Shown one piece after another: positions 47,657 to 58,203 of a stretch of DNA of 64,000 nucleotides. Positions within the stretch are counted from its first letter, which is position 1. Each line of letters starts with the position of its first letter. The stretch is taken from the NCBI GenBank assembly GCA_033064195.1, contig JARBJD010000011.1, positions 434,001 through 498,000 of the forward strand, read 5' to 3'. The stretch comes from Blattamonas nauphoetae (Eukaryota > Preaxostyla > Oxymonadida). Made by a program: the position numbers and the translations under genes. The notes beneath the pieces are model-generated. The model worked only from the letters and a program-made list of their open reading frames with translations. It made no database searches and was not told the DNA's origin.

Positions 47657-49375
47657 TCATTCTATTGATTTTGGAGAGATTGACGATGGTTCTGTGTTTG
47701 ATGCACGACGATGGGTCATTGTCTTCAAATATTGGAAAGAAAAGACCTTCTTCAACAACACTACAAAGGTGAAAGAGAAGGTGGCAGACTGTCCATGATG
47801 TAGAGAAAGAGGAAATCGACGTCGTTGGAATCCGTGCAATCGATCTCTTCATAATGTGCACCCGGAATGCTCTCACAAAACCGCATTGTTGACGCTCGCA
47901 GGTCGGCACGCGAATGGAGCTGGTCGGCGTGTGTGCCGAGGATGATGATTTGGGGGCACGGGGAGAGCTGCTCCCGGATGCGCTTGACTTGGATCTCAAG
48001 AGGCGTCCATGTGTGGATCTGAGTCAGGCTGAACACAAAAATGAGGCACGGCGTGTTTTTGCAGATTCTGGGGAGATGACGGAGAACGAGCACACTTCAG
48101 AATCTCTTTCTGGGTCACTTTGAGGCCAGCGGTGTCCCAAACCTGGAGCATGCCTCGCCCGTCCTCGAAGGAGACAGGGACGAGGGTGGGATACGACCAT
48201 TTGGTTGGAGTGGCGGGTGTCGTATTCCGCGCGAAGGTGTTCACCAGAGTCGTCTTTCTGAAAGAATCGCTAAGACGAAATCACACCCAACTCCTTTGTC
48301 ACCAAAGAGAGCAATTTTGAAGAAGAAGTCGTGATCCGTCCGTCCATCGATTGGAAGAATTCCACGGAAGTTCCAGCAGAACTGAACTTTGGTTGGGAGA
48401 TACATCAAATTTTCAGCTGTAAAGGTTGGTAGAAGCTTGCCGATGTTTGCTCTGCACTGAGGAACACAGAGAAACGCAGAAATGCTTGTTCGTATCTTTG
48501 GGTCCTGAGGAGGAGATGAAAGAGAAGAAGGCGGTCAAACTGCATTGAGCAGGGAGAGAATGGTGTATTTAAGCTCTTGAGAGTAATGTTCTGGCCAGGG
48601 AGTTTTAGGGATACCAGTGCATACATCGGCAATATTTGTGAACGGAATCTGGCGGGTTGCGAGATACCAGAGCAGGAATCCCATGCACCAGACATCGCTT
48701 GTCTTATTATAGTCCCTAAAGAGGAATCAGGAAGAGATGGGGATACTTGCTTTGTCCAAGAACCTCGGGAGGAATCATAAATCTGAAGATAGCGACGAGA
48801 ATAGTGAAGACAGGATCAGGGCACACTGAAGGAGATCTCGTCCACCTAAATTCACAAGTTGTTCGGTTGTACGATAGAGGCCAATGACACCTGAAGAGGA
48901 TGAAGGAGAAGAAGTATGAACCGAGTGTGAGTGTGATGTCTTTGTTGATTCCTCCTCTGGCGGGATTTTCTTGAAGATAGCACTGATACGGACCGGAAAT
49001 GTACACATTGTCTGGAATCACGTCTCGATGAATATGACTTGTGTGAATTGCGTGGAGGGCGAGGGACAACTGAGTTGCGATATTCCAGATGGCTTGCTCC
49101 TGCAAATAATTATCTGTCTCAATTAAATCTTTGATAATATCTGAAAGAAGCATTTCGCCTCGTGAATGTAGAATGAATGCATGATGTCGGTTCTCGAGGA
49201 TGCCATAGCATTTGGCTATATTTGGATGAGGGATACGATAAAGCCTTTCAATTGTTTTCTTAAATTCTTCATTAATCGGGTGTTGTTTCTTATCAACTTT
49301 AATCCAGGCGACATTTTCGGTCGGGTATTTGTCAAGAAGCTCCTTTTTGGGTGTGAGTTTTTCGATTGTGCCCAT
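47657..49375 (-). CDS. NEK-like pseudokinase fused to Rab-like GTPase
   Basis: Predicted 501-aa protein from eight exons: 49375-48922, 48890-48812, 48782-48747, 48715-48541, 48504-48287, 48257-48096, 48067-47790 and 47760-47657. Introns are 28-36 bp. Residues 1-270 form a kinase domain of NEK type: Lys 26 in AWIKVDKK, HRDVIPDN (116-123, Lys replaced by Ile), IPPEVLGQ, DVWCMGFLLWYL and LLNADPKIRTSISAFL. The DFG Asp is absent (TLTLG instead), so it is probably inactive. The same exon that ends the kinase domain continues without a stop into a GTPase domain: GDKGVGKT (316-323), WDTAGLK (361-367), LGTHADQ in place of NKxD (418-424) and a last helix. No C-terminal Cys for prenylation is present. 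The exact splice choice in the activation segment (48783-48811) and the start are uncertain. Confidence 0.75.
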
Positions 49376-49529
49376 GTGGATTTGTCCGATTGGTATTGGA
49401 TTTGTAACTGGAAATAATGAAAGAACACAAATACAAGCAATCTTTCAGGGAAGCGTTTTCATTTCCCATCGATTCTCGTCTTGTTGACTGTGGATGATTT
49501 AAAACAAGGGGCCGATCAACTCTCTCACC

Positions 49530-50500
49530 ATGGACCAGCAGACTGCGTACATGGATCTTGATGGAAAAACGGGCCAACCGTTATGCATTGTCTTTATTAT
49601 CATTGGGGTAATTCTTGCAGCGGTATCGACCACATCTACTTCGTCATCACTCTTTTCATGAAATTCTCTCTCATGACATTATCACCTATTTATTTGACGA
49701 TGCACTCATTTTCATGCGCTTTCTTTTATGTTTTTCGTGTGTCTTCATCCCCACGTTCTCTTCTCTCCATATTTCAAGGCTGGTGGAATTGTTGGTGTCA
49801 TTTTTGGGATAATCAAACATTACCAATTGTTTCTCACTGCTTTTGCCGTTCTTACAGTTCTCCTCCCAATGATTTATCTCGGTATGCGTTCCTGCATCAT
49901 CTCACAAATCTACAAACCAATATCATCCTCATCTCCTGATATTCTCCACCATTCTGTTAGGCATGATGCACAAAAAGGGAAAAGCAGAGCGTAGATATGT
50001 GTGGGTCATGGGTTTCATGATTATCCCTCTACTTTTTGGCTGCTTGTCCATTTTCACATCTGTCAACATCTCTACTGACAATTATGTCAAATGGTTTGTT
50101 AACTTTCTCATATTCGGGATTATGTACATATTTCCTCGTGTGTCGTATTTCGTTCGTCGCACTACTACTCACCATTTCTTCACATCTTTCACCATTCAAA
50201 ACTTTCTTCCTAGCGCTGGCATCCTCAATGAAACAACCAAACAAAAGTCATTTTATCACCATAAATACAAGGTGTGTCAATCTTTCTTCAACATGGTTCA
50301 ATTATTCTTCTCAAACCGCACCCCCATCCATTCTCTCCTAGCAATGCATTTCTTGCCCGGTAAACAATTGTATCTCATATGACTTCTTGATTCGTGGAAA
50401 TAATCCGATCTGTTCGAACCCACTGGTCACCGAAAAGGATAACAAGACAAAAACACCACTCTGCTCCACAGCCCCTCGTCCACGCATGAAACTTGTGTGA
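49530..50500 (+). CDS. small membrane protein with Cys-rich C-terminal domain
   Basis: Not recognised. The model has five exons (49530-49622, 49779-49881, 49961-50093, 50214-50271, 50342-50500) with introns of 156, 79, 120 and 70 bp, all in frame, giving 181 aa. Three hydrophobic segments are visible: LCIVFIIIGVILAA with the following AGGIVGVIFGII, LFLTAFAVLTVLLPMIYL, and VMGFMIIPLLFGCLSIF. A hydrophilic C-terminal domain follows with seven Cys residues, including CISCPVNNC, and an Asn-glycosylation-type NIST and NETT. The layout suggests a protein with an extracytoplasmic, disulphide-bonded tail. The alternative end of exon 1 at 49607 would shorten the first helix. Confidence 0.65.
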
Positions 50501-50736
50501 ATGGTGTTTCATTACTTCAAATTTATGTTGGGGATTTTTCTGTAAAAGACAGTTCCATTACCACTTCACTCTACTTTTGTCGAACCTATTCCTCAGCTCG
50601 TTGTAAGGTGGCTTGAGAATTGAGGAAAATGCTGAAACACAAATATTATTGTGGTGGCTGCATGTGGAGGTGGGGTTATCGATGAGGTGAGTGAATAGAA
50701 AGAAGTTCTCGCAAAATTGAAATGATGATGTTGTTC

Positions 50737-51395
50737 GGTTAGGCAGAGGTACATTTCACTGTAAAAAAATAAGAAAATGGTCAATAAATAGTGAGAGAGG
50801 AGAATGTATTCATACTGTTTTGTCCCTTCATTGAAATAATCAGACCGACAATCAATCCGTACAGTGCAAGAGCTTCTCCGAAAATCAGGACGAGAAGCAT
50901 ACCCACATAAAGTTTTGGTTGACGAGCATTGGCACGGACACCAGCATCACCCACAATACCAATGCAGATACCGGCAGCAAGAGAGCTGAATCCGACGCAG
51001 AGACCACCAGAGAGATGAGCGAAGGAAACGTAGAGTGGATATTCATTGCCAATACCCATGGCAATAATAATGGACGCAATCAGTCCATAAATACCAAGAA
51101 TACCTGGGTGAAGAGGAGAAATGGTTGAGGAGAATTGATGTGTTGAGAGAAACGAACCTGCCATAATCGTCGGAATAGTGGACTTGACAATGAGCTGAGG
51201 GTGAAGAACGCCCATGACCATGACACCAACGCCAGCTTTAGCTGTTCCGTAGCACGAGCCGAAGTCTATTCGTGAGGAATTGGATGAGTGATGAAATCTA
51301 ACGAACAAACTGGCAAAGATGATTGAGCAAGCAGCTCCCATGAAGCCAAAGAATGTTGTGTAGGTTGGGCAGATATCTGAGACGACAATGGACAT
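50737..51395 (-). CDS. ATP6V0C: V-type ATPase proteolipid subunit c
   Basis: Rotor ring subunit of the V-ATPase that carries protons across acidic-organelle membranes. Exons are 51395-51311, 51265-51158, 51103-50816 and 50756-50737, with introns of 45, 54 and 59 bp, giving 166 aa, the usual length. Four helices are present: [53 protein letters not shown] and [19 protein letters not shown]. The Glu of FGEALALYG is the proton-carrying residue. [18 protein letters not shown] and [19 protein letters not shown] are the invariant loops. The last exon supplies only MKCTSA. It is subunit c rather than c'' because only four helices are present. Confidence 0.95.
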
Positions 51396-51770
51396 TTGTG
51401 ATTTAGAAGTCGATCATACCCTGAATGATTGGTGAGAAGTGGTCTGTTTCGTGAAAAGAGAACTATTGTCTAAAGAAGAGAAGTTTTCGGGAAAGTTCGT
51501 CCTTTTATCATGAATAGTCGGACGTAACACTCATTTGAGGGACTTCCTGAAGCGAGAATTGTTCAAAAGGGCTGGAGATCTCTTTCGTTTCCTGCTACGT
51601 ACCCTCCCCTCAACTCGTCTTAAATGAGTACATCAAGTTTGCGTTGGTTCTCTCTCTCATGTTTTTTCTATTTTTCCTATTTATTCAACAAAATCGAAAC
51701 ATAATCAAACCTTTGACAGAAAATCAAAAAGCAAATAAACCTCAACGACATTCTGTCGAATCCATAAAAT
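51396..51770. other. spacer between V-ATPase c and GSK3
   Basis: This 375-bp interval lies between divergent genes. It may contain the first exon of GSK3 (ATG at 51624, MSTSSL) if that gene uses a long first intron. No other feature is visible. Confidence 0.4.
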
Positions 51771-53618
51771 ATGCACTCTCATCGTGTGGTATCGTCCATT
51801 ATTTCTATCTTGATGCACTTTTGTGACAACACACCATTCTTCAGACGACGATGAGCTTCCACAAAGCTTTGATACAAGTGTTATTCATTTTAAAAATCAC
51901 ACCCCGGTGGGAGTTGGTACTTTCGGAGAGGTCTTTCAAGCTCAATTTCCTGGATCAGATGAAATTGTTGCAGTGAAGAAAGTGATGCAAGATCATCATT
52001 TTCGCGTGTGTCCATTTTTCATTTAATTCTTACCTTGCACGTTTTGCTCTATCCTCCATTCCACTCCAGAACCGTGAACTACAAATTATGAAGGTTCTTG
52101 ATCATCCAAATTGCGTAAAAATGAAACAGTTTTTTGTTAGCAAAGAAGCAGGGGTTTTCTTCTTCCACATTAATCTTTCCAGAGCCGACGTACTTTCCTT
52201 CACATCGTAATGGAATATGTCCCGGCAACTCTCGCTTATGTCAACAAACGATATGTCAGGGCTGGTCAACATGTCCCTCTCGACCAGATTCGTGTTTGTC
52301 TCTTATTTTTGATGATATCTCATCGTGTTTGCGTTGCCATGGATTAATTTTTGTCTTGCAGATGTATTCATATCAATTGCTTCGTTCGTGTGCTTTTATC
52401 CACGGCTATGGGATTGTCCATCGAGATCTCAAGCCACGTATGCTTTTCGATGTACTCTCATTGTCTCTAAAAGAAAACGTTTTGGTTAATCCCCAAACTG
52501 GCGAACTCAAACTTTGTGACTTTGGAAGGTCTTTTCATCACCTTCTCAATTTTTCATCTCTCCATCGTCTTTCATGATCACCAGTGCAAAAGTGATTCTT
52601 GAGGGAGAAGCAAGTATCTGTTACATCTGCTCGCGGTATTATCGCGCCCCTGAACTCGTGTTTGGTGCGAGGTACTATGACACCACGTCAGGTTTGTTCA
52701 TTCATCTCCCGTCATCGGATTCCTGTTTATTGTGGCTCAGATCTTTGGGGCATTGGGTGTATTATTGCTGAATTGCTTCTTGGACGCCCACTTTTCCCTG
52801 GTGAATCGAACGACGATCAGATGAAGAAGATCGTGCAGATCATGGGCATTCCAACCAAAGAAGAAATGCGTGACATGAAAGCAGAGTATCGGTGCCCGTT
52901 CTCAAACGTGACTCCAGTCACACTGAAACAAGCCCTTCCTCCCAACCTCGACCCTCTCTGCCTCGACCTCCTCGAGAAGCTCCTCACGTACTCCCCGAAA
53001 GGCCGCCTGACCGCATTCAAAGCACTCAACCATCCTTTCTTCGATTGCCTCACCGACGTGATCCCGCCGGAGACGCAAGCGGAGGAGGGAGTGAAGCAGA
53101 AGCACGTGTACACTGCCCCGTTCTTCAACTTCACGCCGATTGAGGTGGAGATGTACGGCACACTCTGCCAGGACATCTGGAAGAACCACAAGTCGCGTTT
53201 TCCTGCTCCCATCGCACCGGCTGTTCCCGAACAACCGCAAAAGCCAACCTCGCCGAAGGTTCCTGCGCGACCAGCCAACACGAAGAGTGTTGGGCCCGCA
53301 GTCCGCCTCACTGCGGCTGTGCCCCACCCGAAGATGAAGAGGCGGGCACTCGGCATCACCCTCCCTGCGCAGGGGGCAGAGCAGAGTGGGACGTCGCAGT
53401 CGCCGCTGGTTGTCCCTCCCAACACTGCTGTCGCCTCACGAAGCCAGCCCATCTCTCCTCTCGTCCAGTTTCCTGCACCCAACCAATTTCCTTCTGTCTC
53501 TCCAACTGGCACGTTTTCGTCTTTCTTTCCATCTTTCGAAAATGCGACAGCTGCTGCGACTTTCCCCACTGCATCATTCGGACACAAACAAGAACAGCAG
53601 AAGGGGAATGAAGAGTAA
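51771..53618 (+). CDS. GSK3: glycogen synthase kinase 3 (shaggy-type)
   Basis: Proline-adjacent Ser/Thr kinase acting in metabolism and cell signalling. Main exons are 51845-52005, 52070-52135, 52183-52293, 52362-52437, 52474-52528, 52585-52691 and 52741-53618, with introns of 36-68 bp. The first exon is uncertain: ATG 51771 spliced at 51783/51844, or ATG 51624. The kinase has [41 protein letters not shown] and the GSK3 activation loop [15 protein letters not shown], whose Tyr is the autophosphorylation site. The substrate-priming Arg of [17 protein letters not shown] and Arg-Tyr-Tyr are present. After the kinase comes a Pro/Ala/Ser-rich tail of about 150 residues. Length is about 488 aa. Confidence 0.92.
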
Positions 53619-53707
53619 CATATTTTCTTTTGGAAGAAGCGTTTTCATTTGAGCATTTTGAGAATAAATCAGGAAATTGAAGTGTGGCTTTGATGTATGC
53701 AGGAATC

Positions 53708-54861
53708 TCATGTCCCGTCGGGGTTGAAGAAGTCGAGGCATAAGAAAGGGAGTTCTTCTTCGCGCTCTCTTGAACAGAATGATACAGGAAAAGGGTATAC
53801 AAATAAATCAAGTGGCCCACTCCAGGGTAAGATACCAGTGGGCAATCAAGAATTTTTGCGAGTTTTTCTCCATCTTTGAATGGAATCATCTGATCATCAA
53901 GAAGAATGAAAAAGAAGAAGAAACGAACATCATCACACATGCCATGGCACACGAGGACTCTTGGACAGATCTTCTTTGCAGCCCGCAGCCGCTTCGCACT
54001 AACATTGTGAGTTGCACTGGCAAGAGCCTCTCCAACCAAAGACCAGGGTGGTGTAAGTTGTTCGGAGAATGGGATATCAAAAACCGGAAGGAGGAAGGAC
54101 TCAATCCCTGTCATCCCATAGCGGGCGTTAAATGTCTTTCGATAGTTTTCACTGATTGAAAGATTCTGGGACACAGCCTTCACTTGATCCTGTGTTTTAG
54201 AAAGGAGGATTCGCACAAAAAGTGTGATCACGGAAAAAGAAGGGATGTACGGGCCTGGAGTCGTCCCGCCAAAAAAAGCAGCCTCAAAAAGATCCGGTCG
54301 CTGAGCATATGTTTCCAATGCAATCATTCCACCCAAAGACACCCCAAACAAGTTGGTTTTTTTCCATTCTAGATGTTCGAGGAGTCCGATCACTGTCTTG
54401 GCAAAGTCGCTTGATCTGAAGCACGGCTTTGACTTCTCGGAGTATCCAACACCAGGAAAATCGAACAAACAGATTTCATATCCACCGTCTCTAAGAAAGT
54501 GAATGAATACGTGACGATAGTCGTCAAGATGACCGATGAATCCAACCACGAAGATGACTTTTTTGGGTCCCTTGCCGTAAGCTGATAATCAGAAGTAAAT
54601 CATTCCAAAAAACGGAAAATACACACTTTCATACCACACACTTCGCTTTGTAGAGGAATCCACAAAGAAGCCGTGTCGATTCAGGTGTTCCCTCTGTTCA
54701 CAAGCAATGGCCGCTTCCAATCCTGTTTTAAGTAGATGGCGATAGAGTGGATCGCTGGTATTGGGTGTCGAAGAAGAATTTGAGCTGGGTTCCTCTGATT
54801 GATCGTTCATTGGTGATATCGTGAAGGCAGGAACGGAAGTACAAACGATCAGACACAACAT
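53708..54861 (-). CDS. alpha/beta hydrolase
   Basis: Serine hydrolase of the alpha/beta fold, probably a lipase or esterase. Four exons (54861-54627, 54581-53929, 53889-53801, 53768-53708) with introns of 45, 39 and 32 bp give 345 aa. The nucleophile elbow is GVSLGG, the acid Asp lies in CDDMIPF (the splice joins CDD to MIPF) and the His in YPGVGHLIYLE, so the triad is complete. FDFPGVGYSEKS is the usual loop before the nucleophile. The first 17 residues (MLCLIVCTSVPAFTIS) could be a signal or membrane anchor. A start at Met 54807 would remove it. The C-terminal REEELPFL matches the usual PEE helix. The substrate cannot be deduced. Confidence 0.85.
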
Positions 54862-54978
54862 TTTTGTTTTTCTCTCAGATCAACACAGATTGGAGAATTG
54901 TGTTTGAGAACCGACTAAATTATTTTCACATTCACAAAAAAGAGGGTTTTGACGTACCCAGAACTTGCTTCACCAGAT

Positions 54979-55418
54979 ATGCATCCCGTGTTCACTAATC
55001 TTGGTCCACTTCTGACAGCTACACCAAAAGTGATTGTGAATTGGGAGATCGGAAAGATGGAGTTGGAGCTGAAGGGGAAAACACCACTGATCTCGCAGGA
55101 ATATGAAGTGTCAGTGGAAGACTCGGATGGACAAATGACAAGATTCAAACTGTTCTTCTACGCAGATGCCAACACCCAGAAATCTCGTCGGCTCCTTCAT
55201 CCCAATGAACGACTGACCAGTCACGAAGTTTTGTTCGAATCCTCTCTTCGTCAGTTTCACCACCATCGTCCCCTTCCCATCTAATTTGTACCCTTCCCGC
55301 CCAACTGATACCTGCTTGTCCAGATTGGAATAAACTTGGATTGGATCGGGTGTGGATACAAGCTGTGACAGGTCCAGTGACGGACGAGCAACCTCTGAAC
55401 ATCAACTGTCCACATTAA
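54979..55418 (+). CDS. small hypothetical protein
   Basis: Two exons (54979-55249 and 55324-55418) with a 74-bp intron give 121 aa. I do not recognise it. It is rich in beta-type sequence: VIVNWEIGKMELELKG, SQEYEVSVEDSDGQMTRFKL, then LHWNKLGLDRVWIQAVTG. No membrane segment or motif is seen. The start is the first ATG in frame, and the frame continues upstream for 30 bp without an ATG. Its stop codon TAA (55416-55418) overlaps the stop of the convergent coiled-coil gene within one TTAA. Confidence 0.6.
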
Positions 55419-57587
55419 AGTGGAATAGACACAGACACTCCGGACGCAGTCATCCAACAGATTTTGTGACTTGATTTGAGATCGTCATGAGGATTGCCCA
55501 AATATCCGCTCAGCTGCTCGATCATCTCAGCTTGCTCCACAAAAGTGTTGACGATGTCGCTTGTGATCATGCCTCCAAACTGGGCTGTGGTCTGGCTCAC
55601 TCTCTGTGAGGCTCTGATCGCATGACAGTTGGTGTTTGGTGTCTCGTTCTGGATCCTATCCCGCATCAGTGCAACGAGAGATGCTGTCTCGTGCTGTTTG
55701 TGCAACAGCAGTCGTCCAAGTTGGGCGAAGTCGTAAATGAGTTCTTTGTTGGCGACCGCATCTGGTTGAGAAGGAGGAGGTCTCAGGACGACAGTGTTGC
55801 GGAGGTTCACCAGGCGACTATGGTACGTTTGAAGGCTGGAGAGAGTTTCGGAGAGTTTCCGGTCAGACTTCTCTGCTCTTCGCCTCCTTCCTTGGGTATT
55901 CTCTGTCTCTGTTTCCAGTTGAAGCATTTCCTTCTCTTTCTTCAATCTCGCCTTCACATCCTGCCGTTGAGCCTCCTCCCTCTCCTCGCTGTCGTCGAAG
56001 AAGAGCTGCTCTTCTTCCGAGGGACGAGGTGGAGGATGTGGGAATGAACTGTTCACAGATGAAGGATGACCGTGCTGGGAGGAAATCGATTGTGTGGTTG
56101 TTTTCTGATTCCTCTTCTTCTGCGTTGGTGGAGGAGTCAGTGGATGTGATGTGCGAGTGACCGGTTTTCGTGTGATAGTGGTGTTAGAAACCCGCTCTGG
56201 TTCATAAACCCGCAACCAGCGTGATAAAACCGCCACTTCATTCTTGACATTTCACGCTTTTCTCACAGTCTCTTCAGAAGGTATCAATAAGTTTTCTGGC
56301 AAAATGGTGAAAACAAAAATCGTCTGGGAGAGGTGCAATTCAACGCAATGGGTCATGATTCAAACCAAAGTCTCTGATTCAATGCACTGGACATGATTCG
56401 CGATATTCAAACGTAGTAGATGTTTCAGCCAACACATGGATATCTTTATCAAGGCCATTCGATCGAAGGAAGGAAAATATAGAGTATTCTCGCTAACTGA
56501 TCGACATTCAACAATGACGTCGTACTGAGTTCTGAAATCAAGAAAGACTTGCTCTGATGGACAGAAGACCTGGAGGAGGTGATCATTACAACAAGTAAAC
56601 AGACTTTACCTTCAGTGGCGCAACAATCCAGAAACTTTATTTAATTGGGTCTCCAAGTCGAAACAAACTGATGAAACCGAAATAAACCACAGATATCACA
56701 CAGATTTTAGGCAATCATTGGCTTGTACAACAACGAATCCCGAAAGGAGTGAGATTCGATGACAATGCACCATCTGAAGAATGATCAGGTTAAATTTCGT
56801 CACTTCACGATTATTTGGGATTAATTTTTTCAAAAGAAGTGAGAAAATAAGAATATAGTTTGAAGAAATAGTGAAAGAGCTTGATTCGGATGAAGATCGT
56901 TCGGTTGCGGTTTTATAGACTCTCGTTGCGGGTTTCTGAACACTGGCGGGTTTCTAACACCACTATGAGAAGTGGAGGTGACAGTGATGATGCGGAGGGC
57001 CCTGATGGATGGGGGTTGATCGTGATTGTGTTCGGAGTCAGTTGTGTGATTGGTTGGAGAAGAGGCTGTGAGGCGACAGGAGAGGCAGATGGGTGTCGAA
57101 GAGGCTCTGAAAAACGGCGAGGCGGTGTGGAAGGGCGTTCTGTGGGGACTGACCATTGAGGAGGGCTGTCATCGGTGCGCTGTCTCCTCGTTCAGCCCAT
57201 CTTACCACTGCCGTCGTGAACAGGAGGAATGATGCTGTCTGGTCTGTCGCTGCTCCGAATGTAGACGCCTTCGGTTTGGATGACACAGTTGTGGCATTCG
57301 GCGGTGGACATTCCCACAGGGTGACTGTCAAGGAACTTTTGAACATCAGTGACTTGGGACGAATCGCGGATTGTGGACGAGAGAGCCTGTTCTTTGGATG
57401 GTTGAGTTTTGGTTGGACGAAAACTGAGGGTTGGTGAAGAACGAGAAGAAAAACGAAAAGAATCTCCACCTTTGACGAAAGAAGAAGGATGAGTATCAAA
57501 ATCTTGGAGATCTTTGGCCGAAGAGTGGATTTGAGGCGATGGAGCTGCTGAGCGAGCGACTTGGTCGCACATCCCCATGATCTCCAT
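55415..57587 (-). CDS. coiled-coil protein gene interrupted by a MITE
   Basis: Unrecognised gene. Exon 1 (57587-57206) and exon 2 are joined over a 66-bp intron (57140-57205). Exon 2 is split by a 790-bp MITE (56176-56965). Removing the MITE and one 3-bp duplication joins the two sides in the same frame (PPLL to TRKPV), giving about 430 aa. The N-terminal half is Ser/Pro-rich with an HNCVIQTEG segment. The C-terminal half is an acidic and basic coiled coil (REEAQRQDVKARLKKEKE, near 55940) followed by helices ending SGVSVSIPL. Today the downstream part is open from an ATG inside the MITE (56236), so a 273-aa product could be made from there. Whether the element is spliced out, read from the new start, or has broken the gene is not known. 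Confidence 0.6.
56176..56965. mobile_element. MITE A (TAGT-ended family), inside a coding exon
   Basis: A 790-bp non-autonomous DNA transposon with inverted ends starting TAGTGGTGTTAG, alike for about 60 bp with mismatches, and TGA direct repeats at 56173-56175 and 56966-56968. Both ends carry AAACCCGC at positions 13-20 and again at 31-38 of the inverted repeat. No coding sequence is recognised inside. It belongs to the same subfamily as MITE B. Confidence 0.85.
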
Positions 57588-57726
57588 TTCATACTAGAGT
57601 GTGATCAAGATATCTATTCCGAACCAAGAGAGAAATAGAAAAATACGAGGGTAAAAACAATAGAGAGGCATACTGAATCTTCCGTATCTCACTTCTCTCG
57701 GTTCAGTTCAGATCTGGATTTGATCA

Positions 57727-58203
57727 TAGTACCCGGATAAACCCGTTAAGTCGGATAAACCCGTTACCAACATACCCCACTTCACATTGATCCTTTTGTT
57801 CTGACGACTGATATGTTGTGTGGAAAAGAAAGTAATCTGTAGAATTCTGAAATGATTGGTCTCTTGTTCAGATGTTTGATCGAGGTCTATGGGTCATTTC
57901 AAATCGATGAATGACCAGCCACGACACCCTGCATGTGATGCTGAGTACAAAGAGGTTGCATCTCAATGTACCATCCCTTGGACGCCTGGGTAGACATTGG
58001 CTAAGTTCCGAGCACATTTCGACTTACATTTTTCTCATTCCATTTCACAATCATTCTTTCAACAGTGACTCCTATTTTAAAAATAATGAAGAGAGTAATG
58101 AACGGGAAGTGGAAGGATAATTTTAGTGAAGAGGGGGGACTGCTATGCTCATGTGGAATGGTTAACGGGTTTATCCGCTCTAACGGGTTTGTCCGGGTAC
58201 TAT
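57727..58203. mobile_element. MITE B (TAGT-ended family)
   Basis: A 477-bp element with inverted ends TAGTACCCGGATAAACCCG (one mismatch between ends in the first 19 bp) and TCA direct repeats at 57724-57726 and 58204-58206. AAACCCGT lies at positions 13-20 and 31-38 of both ends, the same spacing as in MITE A. No transposase is present. Confidence 0.87.

Noticed and set aside
47657-48405. Rab-like GTPase as a separate gene starting at the Met at 48405
   Set aside because: No stop separates it from the kinase helix in the same exon and there is no room for a promoter. It remains the main alternative to the fusion.
55233-55242. tRNA T-loop-like GTTCGAATCC
   Set aside because: It lies in the coding exon of the small protein and no acceptor or anticodon arm surrounds it.
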